Translations under genes and position numbers: made by a program | The notes under the pieces: generated by a model | Databases searched by the model: none | What the model was told of the DNA's origin: nothing | Seen by the model: only the letters and a program-made list of their open reading frames with translations | From: Vigna angularis | Lineage: Eukaryota; Streptophyta; Magnoliopsida; Fabales; Fabaceae | Length of the DNA stretch: 64,000 nucleotides | NCBI RefSeq assembly: GCF_016808095.1 | Contig: NC_068979.1 | Span: 15,592,501-15,656,500, forward strand | Reading direction: 5' to 3' | Shown here: positions 44,245 through 54,870 of the stretch, piece after piece | Layout: each line of letters begins with the position of its first letter | How positions within the stretch are numbered: position 1 is the first letter of the stretch

Positions 44245-47129
44245 TGACGAGAGGGTCGCGCCTCTCACAAAAGTTGTGCATCAAATAATGCAGTATAGAC
44301 TAGGAAGTGACTCCTAGGTCGTCTCTCAGGGACCAATTTGTGTCGGTTCAGTTTTAGACCTTTTAACACGCAGTGGGGGTTTTGATTGATTGTTTTTATT
44401 GCAGAAAAATTTAATTACGAAAATAATTTTAAAATGGTAAAAACAGAATTCAAACAGTAAACGTAAAAATGATAAAAGTAAATTTCAGACAGCAAAAACG
44501 AACAGTAAAACCGAGCAGTGAAAATAAAATACTCGAACGGTAAATGTACTAAACAGTCAAAACGTGCAAAAGAGTAAAAACGCAGACAGTAAATTTGAAG
44601 AGAAAACTTAAACTCAACAGAAATGAAAACAGATTTCAGGAAACGTGAAAACAGAAATGGGAATTAGATTTGAAAACAATAAGAACAGAAGCAGCAATTT
44701 TGCAGTGAAAAGGTAAAAACGAAAATTGAAAGTTCATGATTCAAATCGGAAATTAAACTTCAGTAGGTAACCGAAAGCTATACATCCAAAACACATCAAT
44801 TTATTCTTCTTCTACCAGTTTTAATCCTCTTTTACTTTGTCCTCTTTTACTCTCAAAATCATTAAAACAAACTCATGAAACAATTCTTCCTTACACCCTT
44901 AAACAGCCGTGAATACACATGCACAATACAAGAATTCAATTAAAGTTTCATTACAGAAAAGTAAATGAAGAATGAAAAATAGTGCTACAATGCAGTGATT
45001 TTTTTCAGCACAAAACAAAACAAAGCAAATATTCCATAATGAAATTAACTTACACAACAAAGTCCAGATTACAATTTATAAAATACATAAAAGAGTGTAA
45101 CAACAATTGAACAAAAACATAAGAAAAAGATAAACAAAACCAGATTGGAATTCAACAAGAGCTCAAGCTAGATCATTCTCCATTCCTTCCGGCAGTGTAG
45201 TTTCTTCACTCTACAGCAGTTGCTCACGGCCTCCTCCCTACAAGCTAGGAACTCTCGGCTTCACCCCTCTCCAAACTCTCCTCTTTTCCTCACATCCAAA
45301 CTCAGTACAAAGAAAATTGACAAAAACCAAAAAGAGAAAAACCCAAAAGAACCGAACAGAAAACTGAACTAAAAACTGAACTAAAGAACTTCAGCCCCCT
45401 CCTCTGGCCGTGACACACTTGTTATATTCACCCTTCACTTCCAAAAGATGATTGAAGTTTGTCCTTTTCCATGTATGATTGCTGCCTTCTTTTCCGTTTG
45501 GTGTGCCCAACTTCTTCCATCCTTCTTCAATCCAAACAAAAACAAGAAGGGTCCTCCATTTTTTTGTTGTTTAAGCTCTTCCTTGCTTTGAACCGTGGTT
45601 GTATCTTCTTTCCAGCTGCCTTTGTTCTCTTAAAGCATGTGTGGGCTCCCTTAGTTGTCCTCCTTTTGCTAATCTTCAGAAAGAAAATTCCTTTTGCTGG
45701 GTTGGTTGATTGAGGCCGTGTGTGAATTTGTCCACTCCGTGAGCTTCTGCATTGAATGTGGACGTTGGCTTGCAATAAGTGTGATGTGGACGTTGGCTTG
45801 CAATAAGTGTGGTAGCCCCTTCTTTGCATTTTGGCCGTAAGCTTCACATATGTGGCAGCCACTTTTCAATTCTGACCCCATTTGCTTTTCAGTATTTTCC
45901 TCTTCTCCTTAGCATGTGTGTCGGACAACACCACTTCTTCATTCTATAGTAAGTGAGTTATTGCTTGTAAGTGGGTGTGGGACACTTCTTCCTTTGCTTA
46001 GTTATTAAAGAAACAAGATTCCCGTGGCTTGCTTTCCTGAATGCCGAGTCTCCCACTTCCAATGTTACCTATATCATTTTTTATATTTTCACTTACTCAT
46101 GTCATGTGCTTTCAGCAAAATGAAGTGGTGCAGCCGTGTGTATATGTGGGATGCGTAAAAATGTGTTGATGTGTTGCCTTCAGCATGTGTTGGCTTCCAT
46201 CTCATCATACACCATTTATTCTCCCATGCTTTCTCCACTTTCACGTGATGTTTCAGACTTTTGGCATCACTTTCCAATTTATTCTTCATGAGTGGTTTCC
46301 ATGTCATCAAAGCAGCCCCACATTCAACTCTTTTTTTCAATATCAATTCCACTTTCAAAGTTGCAGCCGAGAATGCACATTACACTTTCTTCCTCATGTG
46401 CTGACTTGTTTGCAAGAAATTCAGAATTCCTTTTGAGACTTATTCCCTCATGATGTGCCGTGAAGTGGTGGTTGAGAAGTGTGGAAGCCAACTTTCTTAA
46501 AATAAATAATCAGCATATGTTACCCTCATTCCTCTCCAATTCTCGGTAAAAATGTGCTTTAAACAAGAATTGGCCGTGTGATGCATATGTGGGTTCCAAG
46601 TTTTTCTGCTAAATGATCAATTCCAGCCACCACAATTGCTAAACAATAAGCAAACAATGCAAACATATTAGAACACTCAAACAGTAATCACTGGACTGAC
46701 ATATGAGAGTAAAAGAATTACTGGGAACAACACAAAACGAATTTGAACAAACGAAAAACTATACGTGAAACTAGACATCTAGACGAAACTATGAAAAAAA
46801 ATTACATGGAAAAAGGATAAGAATTGAACTCAAACGAGGACAAACAAGTTAACACAAAATTCACGCAGCAACCAGCGAAAACTAAAATGACTGAAATGCA
46901 TTGGGCTCAATTGCCACTTCTCATTTAACCTTCAAATGTCCCAAATTGTATTTCCAAATTTTCCTTGTAAAATAATTGTCTCAGATAATTCAAATTGGTT
47001 AAAATAAGAATTTCCGATCAAATTTAGCACGATTAGGAAAAATAGGATAATACTGTACATTCAAGCACAATTCCTTGATTAAATTTAGCACAATAAGCTA
47101 AGTGAAATCAATAAAATATTGACTCATCA
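44245..47129 (-). mobile_element. Nested solo LTR (family 2, 2.9 kb)
   Basis: A 2885-bp unit inserted in the family-1 LTR, flanked by the perfect 5-bp duplication ATAGG (44240-44244 and 47130-47134). The plus-strand ends are TGACGAGAGGGTCGCGCCTC and ATATTGACTCATCA, so the ends are TG...CA. The host LTR text resumes exactly after the right duplication (GCCTTCTTGACAAGG, as in the solo copies). Orientation is inferred as minus, because a stretch near 44305-44340 resembles the part of gypsy LTRs close to the primer site. Inside are an ACAGTAAA-type degenerate repeat region (about 44440-44720) and a 28-bp tandem duplication (45756-45811). No conserved coding sequence was found; open frames near 45.5 kb and 46.2 kb lack recognisable domains. 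Confidence 0.9.
45756..45811. repeat. 28-bp tandem duplication in the nested LTR
   Basis: The unit beginning ATGTGGACGTTGGCTTGCAA occurs twice head to tail with no difference between copies. It lies in non-coding LTR sequence. Confidence 0.85.
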
Positions 47130-47134
47130 ATAGG

Positions 47135-47522
47135 CCTTCTTGACAAGGTAATTTAGAGAGTGGCATTAACATTGATGAAAAGATTGATGAATTCCTAAAG
47201 TATGTGAGAGTGGATAAGATGAAATTGATAACCCCAACAACATACTCATCCATATCATTCATTACGTGTTTGTTTTACTCTTTTTGCCATTGATCAAATT
47301 CATGCATACATGTTTAATTTCTGTCCTTTGTATTAAAAACCTACAATCAATCGTTCATAAGTCTCAAATAATCAACAAATCAGATAACTAACTAGGCCGT
47401 GAGTCCTTTGGGAAAACGATACTTGGTCTTACTGAGTTTATTACTTGATACGATTCGGTCACACTTGCCGATTGTTAAACAAGTTTGTGGCACCGTTTTC
47501 GGTGTTCATAAATTTTTCATCA
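47135..47522 (+). mobile_element. 5' LTR, family 1, right part
   Basis: Continuation of the LTR after the nested insert, ending AAATTTTTCATCA at 47522. It matches, inversely, the left ends of both solo LTRs. The phrase near 47395-47475 with a conserved CGGTCACACTTGCCG is shared in position with the second gag element (near 63008-63022), a typical U5-end signature of this retrotransposon branch. Confidence 0.9.
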
Positions 47523-47528
47523 AGTTTT

Positions 47529-47546
47529 TGGCGCCGTTGCCGGGGA
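47529..47546 (+). promoter_or_regulatory. Primer-binding site, tRNA-Asp type
   Basis: TGGCGCCGTTGCCGGGGA, 6 nt after the LTR end, is complementary to the 3' end of plant tRNA-Asp (GTC) and is the usual primer site of Athila-type elements. It would prime minus-strand DNA synthesis. Its location fixes the LTR boundary and the plus orientation. Confidence 0.93.
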
Positions 47547-47999
47547 CTCGTGGTTTAACTAGTTTATTTGTTTGATTATTGATTATCTTTGACTTGTTTT
47601 TGAATTTTTAATTTAAATTTCGAATTTTTATTTTCTGTTTATATTTTTCTGTTTTTTTATTTTATTTTATTTTATTTTTTTGTTTTTATTTTATTTTATT
47701 TTATTTTTTTATTTTTCTCTTTTCTGTTTTTATTTTTTTGTTTTTATTTTATCTTCTTATCTTTGATCTTATATCTTCTTTTTATATCTTTTTGTGCTAA
47801 CCAATTCTTTTAGGGATTTGTTTTCTTGTGTATGTAGGAAGCAATCCGAACCAGGAGCAAGAAAACTGCAGAACCTCTTCTTGAAGGTTTAGACGAGAGT
47901 AGACGGAGGAGAAGAATCCGTACATCTAGAGAACTCTTTCCTTCTCCGGAAACTCTGTTACAACCATCACCACAAAGTTTTGACCATAACATTGAGGAG
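47547..47999 (+). other. Untranslated leader of the gag-protease element
   Basis: AT-rich leader between primer site and gag. It includes a low-complexity TTTTA/TTTTATTT tract (about 47640-47765). An open frame in phase with gag runs from 47838 without an ATG; in the related element at 63225 the matching region begins with ATG, so the original gag start here may have been lost. Confidence 0.7.
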
Positions 48000-50333
48000 A
48001 TGGAGAACAATAATAACAGACGAACTCTTGCTGACTATACTAATGTAGCTGGACCTCAGCATTTCAACAGCATAGCAAGACCAAGAGTCAATGCAGCTAA
48101 TATGGAGGTCAAACTAGCACTAATCCAATTGGTTAAGAGTAACCAGTTTAATGGGTTGTCTCATGAAAGCCCATATGAGCACCTCACTACATTTAACGAG
48201 ATTTGCAACACAGTCAAGATAAATGGGGTGCCGGATGAAGCGATCAAACTTAGCTTGTTTCCATTCTCACTAGGAGGCAACGCTAATATTTGGTTGAACT
48301 CTTTTTCAAAAGGAAGCTTTAAAGAGTGGGAAGAGGTGGTAACAAAGTTCCTAAACAAATACTTTCCACAATCAAAAGTAAATAAAGGAAAGCAAGAAAT
48401 TACATCTTTCAGGCAAGGTATGGAGGAATCATTAGGACATGCATGGGACAAATATAAAAGCTTACTGAGAAAAACTCCCACACATGGTTTTGACGAAGGG
48501 GAAGTATTCTTGGATTTCCTTACAGGTCTTGGTTCCCAAACCAAGATGATGCTTGACGCCACAGCTGGAGGAAACATCAAATGGAAAACTCCAGAGGAAG
48601 CTACCGAAATCATTGATAATATGGCGACTAGTGATAATGATCTGAATAGTGAAAGAGGAGCTCCTAGTCAATAAAAAGGAGTTCTACAGCTGCAAACCCA
48701 TGACGCCTTGCTAGCACAAAATAAGATACTAACTCAACAACTTGAAGCTCTTACGAAAACACTTGCACAACTGCCGAAAGAGTTACAGAATGTTGTACAG
48801 GTTCAATCACAGTTGTGTGAATTGTGTGGAGGTGACCATATAAATGGTCAGTGTGCCTTTCCAGCAGAAGCTTTGGAAGATGTAAACTTCATGGCCAATC
48901 AGTTTTCGTACCGTCAGGGAAACTTCAATCAAGGGTGGAAACCACACCCAAGCATTGGTCAAGGACAGAGTGGGCAGGCTGGACAAACTAGGCAATTCAA
49001 CAAGCAACATCAACAACCAACTCTGTGGCAGCAGATTTCTGCACTTAATGAAAGGTCCATAACGATAGAAGAAACTCTTAATCAATTTATACAGAAAACT
49101 GAATCTTCTCAAAAGAGTACTGATGCTGCTATTAAGAATTTGGAGATTCAAATGGGTCAAATTACCAAGCAAGTGGAAGAAAGGCCTAATAGAAATTTTG
49201 GGGCTAATACTGAGGTTAACCCCAGGGAAGAATGTAGAGTGGTGGAGAGTACAACTGATGAAATAGTTGAGTTAGAGAAGGAGAAAGGAGAGGAAGAAAA
49301 AGAAAAGAAAGAAAAGAGAGAAAAAGAAAAAGAAGAGAGAAAAGAGAAGAGAGAGAGAAAAGAGATAAAGAGTAATGATATGTTTCCTTTTCCAATAAAT
49401 CATGAGAAACAATTTGATTTTACAGAATTATTCAGTATGGTGGACAATGATGCACCTTGGAAGGAGATACTACAAAAAATTGCAGTTTATACTAAACTTG
49501 AGGAAGAAATCTCTACAAAAAAAAGACGTAGATATGAAGATACAAAGAAGTATATAACTGTCAAAAAGGAGTCATTCCCTCCAAAAGCCGAGGATCCAGG
49601 AGGATTTTCCATTCCATGCACAATAGGGAAGAAAAGAGTCAGAAAAGCTTTACTTGATTTAGGATCAAGTGTCAACTTGATACCTTATTCTTTACTTGAA
49701 CAGATTGGTGATGTGGATGTGAAACCTATAAAGGTTAACTTAGTAATGACAGATGGATCTTCGAAGACACCTTATGGAATAGCAGAGGACATTATAGTTT
49801 GTGTAGACAAACTACAGTTCTTGGCAGACTTTGTGGTGATGGAGATGGAGACCAAAAAGATACCCATCATTCTCGGAAGACCGTTTATGAAAACGGCCAA
49901 AGCTATCATTGATGTGAACGAAGGTATAGTTGCATTCCAAGACCGAGAAGAAAGGGTTATTGTTGATGTTTCCAAAGAGGAGAGGCGGATGTAGGAGGAA
50001 GAAGCTAGTCATAAAGCGGCATTTCAAGATGTACTCATGACTAGTCCCAAAGATGAAAGGCTCAAAGTTAAAGGTAAACATTGTTTGTTGTTTCAGATAC
50101 ATGAAAAAGAGAAGATTGGCAGAGGAAGAAAAGTTCATGATGATGGGATGAAAGAACAACTCAAACTTGGTACACATGTGAGATTCAAAAACAAGTTGTG
50201 GGTTGCAAATGGCTATAAAGAAAAGGGGATGATAGAGATAGAGTCTCCATATTCTAGAAGAGTTAAAACAGTACACCGGAAGCAGTTGAGGAGTTGGTGG
50301 AGTACGGATATTAATCTTGAAGAAGGAACTTGA
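48000..50333 (+). pseudogene. gag-pro: gag-protease polyprotein with two in-frame stops
   Basis: One reading frame of 778 codons from the ATG at 48000 to TGA at 50331-50333, broken by TAA at 48672 and TAG at 49992. Residues 1-224 are the capsid-type gag domain (Retrotrans_gag family; for example WLNSFSKGSFKEWEEVVTKF and LNKYFPQSKVNKGKQE). After the TAA come a CCHC knuckle (CELCGGDHINGQC, near 276-288) and a Glu/Lys-rich, probably helical stretch near 425-460. An aspartic protease follows with the motif ALLDLGSSVNLIP, near 543-555, and IILGRPFM near 619. The DLGS form in place of DTG/DSG is usual in this branch. After the TAG a tail of about 113 residues ends in IESPYSRRV and RKQLRSWW. RT, RNase H and integrase are absent. 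Because the stops are single codons and flanking text stays in frame, they are probably recent, or suppressed in relatives; decay is the simpler reading. Confidence 0.85.
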
Positions 50334-50339
50334 ACTTTA

Positions 50340-50655
50340 TTGGGTCAACCTAATGACGTTAAAAGAACGCTTGCTGGGAGGCAACCCAGTAATTTAAGAA
50401 CTTTTAATTTTTGATTTGGTGATGTAATTTTGAACTTTTGGGTATTTTTGTTTTTGTTATAAGTTTGTTACAGGGTTTACATCTACTGATGGATGTTAGG
50501 CGGCAGAGTATCTACTGAAGGATACTAGGTTTGTATACACCTACTGATGGGTGTTGGGAAGAAAGATTTGCATCTACTGAAGGGTGCTGGAGGATTTTGG
50601 GTCAGGCTCGTGACGTTAAACAAGTGCTACCTGGGAGGCAACCCAGTTGATTGAT
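50340..50655 (+). repeat. Duplicated stem-loop module and CTACTGATGG minisatellite
   Basis: Two copies of a module (about 50341-50393 and 50598-50650) each contain TGACGTTAAA and then the identical 16-mer CTGGGAGGCAACCCAG (50374-50389, 50631-50646), which folds into a 5-bp stem with a 6-nt loop. Between them are about four degenerate repeats of the type TCTACTGATGGATGTT (50478-50590). GGGAGGCAACCC is a well-known phrase after the coding region of Athila/Tat-type elements. Its role is unknown. Confidence 0.75.
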
Positions 50656-50812
50656 GGTTTATATATATTGTTTGTTTTTATTCTGCTTTAGTTGCATGAT
50701 AGGGATTGAATGTTTGAGTGATCTGAGACCTTAATTGCAGGAAGCCAGTTAGGGGTATGTTTAGGACGCATTTAGGTTAAGCTAAGGAGAAGGAGAGCAC
50801 TTCCCGTAAGTG

Positions 50813-50877
50813 CCGCTGAGCGGCAAACTACCGCTGAGCGGCAAACTACCGCTGAGCGGCAAACTACCGCTGAGCGG
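50813..50877. repeat. 18-bp tandem array of the palindrome CCGCTGAGCGG
   Basis: Four copies at an 18-bp period of CCGCTGAGCGGCAAACTA, the last truncated. The palindrome is the same as in the family-1 LTRs but lies in the 3' internal region. A TATA-like stretch (TTTTATACCTTAAG, about 50936-50949) follows, as in the LTRs, so this may be a captured or duplicated U3-like segment. Confidence 0.9.
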
Positions 50878-50879
50878 TA

Positions 50880-52090
50880 GTGTCGCAGAAGGGGCTTAGG
50901 TTTCCCCTTAGCGGAACCCGAGCCCATTAGGGTACTTTTATACCTTAAGCTGCGCCTTAGTTTTTCTTTTCATACTCTTCTTTGCACACACACTCCTACA
51001 TACTTTTTCAAAGGATCTCTACAACTTTTTCCTCACTCCTCTTGAGAAAATCTTCCTTTCACTCACTTGCTTACTAGTTTTCCATCTAAGTTTGGGGTTG
51101 GGAGAGAGCATCATTGATGGGGCTGAGTTTTTCAAAGCACTAGAGCAGGATTTGTTTTATTATTCACTTATTTGTTTTTGTTTAGGGTTTGATGTACTCA
51201 ATTGGAAACTTTATCTGTTATGATGGTTTGCTGATGATTGTGATTGTGTGATAAGTAATGCTTGAATGATGCTTTGATATAGATTGATGGTGAGATGTGC
51301 ACATTACATGCTTATACAGGTGGTTCACAAGCTTCGTGAACAAATGCAAGTTATTGTGATTGTGATTGTGATATTGAGCAGGATGTGTATGCCAAATGTG
51401 AATGAGCTTATATGTGAGGTTTTGAGCTCCAGAGTTTTTGTGATTGAGTGCTATTACTTTGAAAGCATGAATGACTTTGCCCAAGTTTGCTATGATTGAA
51501 TTACTTGCTTGTTTGCATTATATGATCAAGGCCATTTGTTGGTAACCCTTGTATTAGCCAATTTCATGAAATTAGCCACTAAAAGAGAACACTTTGTGTT
51601 CTATCCTTTGAACCCTTAGCCTTGAACATGATTTGAAAACCCTTACTGAAAAGCTTTACCTTGAGTTAAATAGAAAATATTTTGTGGTATTGATAAATGT
51701 TCAAGTTTGGGGTTGTTGGAAAATGGAAAGGGAAATTGAAAGCATTGAGCTAAGAGCTAAGAAATAAGAATGTGAAAAGAAAAAGAAAAAGAGAAAGAAA
51801 AGAAAAGAAAAGAAAAAGCAAAGCTCAATGCAAAAGAAAGTTGGGAATAAATAAGAATGATTGTGTCGATATGATTCTCTTAACTCAAGGGTTTTGTGAT
51901 CTAGAAAAAACCAATTTTCTTGTTAGCCCAGCCACATTATAAGCCATTGAAAAGTCCTTGTGATGATGCATGCTTGTGAATGTATTTCATTATGGTTAAA
52001 TGAAAGGCAAAGTCAATTCATGTGACATTGTGATAGTAGAGTGAATGAGTGATTACCTCTTATACACTTGTGTTTGAGTGAAACACTTTA
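50880..52090 (+). other. Non-coding 3' region of the gag-protease element with purine tract
   Basis: No convincing gene. The phrase AGTTTGGGGTTG occurs at about 51088 and 51703, as is common before the 3' LTR of such elements. A 52-bp tract of only A and G, apart from its last bases, lies at about 51773-51824 and could be or contain the polypurine tract. The sequence passes into CACTA transposase at about 52090 with no LTR. Confidence 0.6.
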
Positions 52091-52091
52091 C

Positions 52092-53555
52092 CTAGTGAGG
52101 AAAGATTCCATGAGCACATAAATATCCATGCTTAGTTGATTGATCATTCATGAAAAATAGCATTTGTTGGATATTAGGTGATTGTGCATTGTGTTCTCTA
52201 TATATCCACTGGTCAGTCCTAGTTGGATTTAATTTTGTAATCATGTCTTTGTGTCTCTCAACATATGGCTCAATTGCATCGTCATTGTGTAGGGTATACA
52301 ATTGAGCTTGCTCCCAATCTTTCCTGCTTATGGTCACTATGGTATTTCCAGAAATCCCTTCTCCTGTGGTTCTTGCTAAGTGTCGAAAATTTGGAAGTCC
52401 TATTGATTCAACATTAAAGAGGTAACCAGTACAAAATTCAATAGCTTCTTCAAGTATATATCGTTCCACTATACATCCTTCTGGTCGACTTCTATTTTTC
52501 ACATAACCCTTTAATATCTTCATATACCGCTCCATTGGATACATCCATCTCATATAAGCCATTCCACAATATTGTGTCTCCTTAACTAAGTGAATGGTGA
52601 CATGAACCATTATGTCAAAGAAAGAAGGTGGAAAATACATTTCAAGCTCACACAAAGTTACAATAATTTATCTTTCTAGTGCTTGCAATTTTCCAGTGTC
52701 AATCACTTTGCTACATATGGCTCTAAAGAAATAACATAGTTTAGTTATGGTCCATCTTACCTTTTTAGGCAAAATGGAACGTATGCCTATCGGTAACAAA
52801 TGCTCCATCATAACATGACATTCATGAGACTTTAACCCTATTAGCTTTAGACCTTTCATAGATACTAAGTTCCTAATGTTTGATGAATACCCTTCTGGTA
52901 CTTTAACTCCTTGTAGAAACTTACAAAACACAATTTTTTCCTTTCTAGATAGAGTATAAGCTGCTGGAGGTAGATATTGACATTTACCTTTCTTTATTGG
53001 TGCCAATTCTGTTCGAATTCCCATTTGAACTAAGTCCAACCTTACTTTGATGCCATCCTAGACTTTCTAGGAACGTTCAACAACGTACTTATGACACTAT
53101 CAACTACATTTTTTTCGATATGCATCACATCAAGGAAATGTCTAACGTACAAGGACTTCCAATATGGCAAATCAAAAAATATAGACTTTTTCTTCCACCC
53201 ACTTGTGACTAGATCTCTTGCAAAAGGCTTACCAAATTTGTTGTTTATATCCTTTACTTTTTCAAAAACTTTATCACCATACAACAATTTTGGAGCTCTA
53301 CGTTCTTCTGTCGTCCCATTAAATGCTTTTCTTACCATGTTCCAATCGCACCCAATCTATATTATCTTCACATATAGGGCATGCACACTTCCCTTTGGTA
53401 CTATATCCAGATAGATTACCATATGTCGAAAAATCATTAATTGTGCCAAACAACATTGCCCTTAGCAGGAAACTTTCTTCCGTATACCCATCATACCCAT
53501 CATACACCTCTTTCACCCCATCCTCGTATTCTTTTGATAATCGACTAGCAAACAT
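52092..53555 (-). pseudogene. CACTA (En/Spm, TNP2-type) transposase remnant
   Basis: Four adjoining frames on the minus strand, read from 53555 down to 52092, together follow the middle to C-terminal part of a plant TNP2-like transposase. The first has SFLLRAMLFGTINDF and CACPICEDN (Transposase_21 type, about 53319-53555). The second has WKSLYVRHFLDVMHIEKNVV (53042-53338). The third has LKSHECHVMMEHLLPIGIR (52668-53039). The last has MVHVTIHLVKETQYCG and MYPMERYMKILKGYVKN (DUF4218 type, 52092-52655). Frame changes and a stop separate the pieces, so the gene is dead. The N-terminal part is missing upstream of 53555. No CACTA terminal inverted repeats were found at the expected ends. Confidence 0.88.
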
Positions 53556-54382
53556 CCATTTTCAGTCCATATTTTATTAATCTATCAAGATTAATCAATA
53601 TAGTATTAGCAATATATACAAGTTAACACTATTTGCAATAAAAAACTATAAAATAATATTCATCCTACCTCAACTTTGAACACACTGTATGTGTAAGAAA
53701 AGTTCACAACTGCAATTTACAAAAAGAATAACAATGCAATTAGTAAAACTGAAATCAAGTATTTATAAATCTAATTAAACAAACCAATTTCAGATGATCA
53801 TAAGTAAATGAAAATGCATCCTGCATTCAAATTCAACAAGTAAATAAAAATCACACTACAATCTACCTACTTGGGAGCAACAATGATTGTGGAAAGAGAA
53901 ATTCATTAAGGCTTCAGCTTTGATGTTGAGTGTATACTCTATCAGAGCCCGAATAAAGAAAACAAGGTCACTTAAGAAAAGAAATAAAGTGATAGTATTT
54001 GTCTTCCTAGAAGGCCAAAAAGAAATGTGTAGTAAGGTGGTAATTAAAGAGAAGCAATAAGGTGAATATTGTGTAGTAAGGTGTATTTGTCTACCTAGAA
54101 GTAGCAGTAAGGTTAATTAAAATTAAAAAGTAGTAGTATTTGTCTACTTATAAGACCAAAGAGGAATGTGCAGTAAGGTGGTTAATTAAATAGAAGCAGT
54201 AAGGTCAATATTGTGTGGTAAGGTGTATTTGTCTACCTAGAAGTAGCAGTAAAATTAATTAAAAAGTAGCAGTATTAGTTCTTTTAAAATATATAATGAA
54301 TTTTAGTATGAATTTAATAATATTATTTTATTTTAATAATTATTATATTAAATTTTTAAATAACACATTTATTTATTTATCC

Positions 54383-54423
<41 letters not shown>

Positions 54424-54870
54424 TTATTAATTTACAAAATAATTATCGATTCATAATTATAATTTAATAAAATTTATTTCTTTTAAAATATTTAATGAAT
54501 TTTAGTATAAATTTAATAATATTATTTTATTAATAATAATTATATGAAGTTTTAGCTTATAGACATGCTAGGAACACAACTTCTATAGTTAGTTAATTTT
54601 AACCAGTCGAAGAGGGTGTGTTGAAAAGATTTAGTTCCTTGCATTCCTCTAATTTATATTGTAAGTTCTGTAATTATAGAAATGAGGAGCAAATTCTTTA
54701 TAATAAGGAATATCTAGATTATATATGTATTACTTGGAACATTTTTATTCATGGATAATATATTTGTTGTTAGAGGATGTTTCTTTCTAGTCATCATTTC
54801 TTGTAGTTGTTTCTCTCTGGCCTTCCTTGTTATCATTTCCTGTTGCCTTCCACGAAACTTCATACTTCAA
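53556..54870. other. AT-rich non-coding region with direct repeats
   Basis: No gene recognised. Two tandem copies of about 140 bp (about 53985-54125 and 54126-54273) share TGTGTAGTAAGGTGTATTTG-type text and GTCTACCTAGAAGTAGCAGT. A second pair of AT-rich direct repeats lies at about 54278-54350 and 54477-54550. A TA microsatellite lies between (54386-54420). Such repeats may be subterminal sequence of the CACTA element. The last part (54787-54870) belongs to the disrupted exon described separately. Confidence 0.6.
54386..54420. repeat. (TA)n microsatellite
   Basis: About 17 uninterrupted TA dinucleotides in AT-rich sequence. Confidence 0.95.

Larger units (their letters stand above)
43181..52090 (+). 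mobile_element. Ty3/gypsy gag-protease element without RT (family 1, 3'-truncated)
   Basis: Element in plus orientation. It has a 5' LTR (43181-44244 continued at 47135-47522, split by a nested solo LTR), a 6-nt spacer, a tRNA-Asp-type primer site at 47529, an AT-rich leader, a gag-protease frame (48000-50333), and about 1.7 kb of non-coding 3' sequence with direct repeats, an 18-bp palindrome array and a long purine tract (51773-51824). No RT, RNase H or integrase sequence is found, so this is a non-autonomous element similar in plan to the TR-GAG type described in plants. No 3' LTR was seen before the CACTA remnant, so the 3' end is lost or displaced; the boundary near 52090 is approximate. 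The LTR is about 1.45 kb without the nested insert. Confidence 0.82.

Noticed and set aside
45459..46436. Short open frames of 80-110 codons in the nested LTR
   Set aside because: They overlap on opposite strands, have no recognisable domain, and lie in a unit with clear solo-LTR ends and target duplication.
51773..51824. Simple-sequence purine tract as a stand-alone microsatellite
   Set aside because: Better explained as part of the 3' end of the retroelement, where a polypurine tract is expected, though which bases prime plus-strand synthesis cannot be fixed without the 3' LTR.
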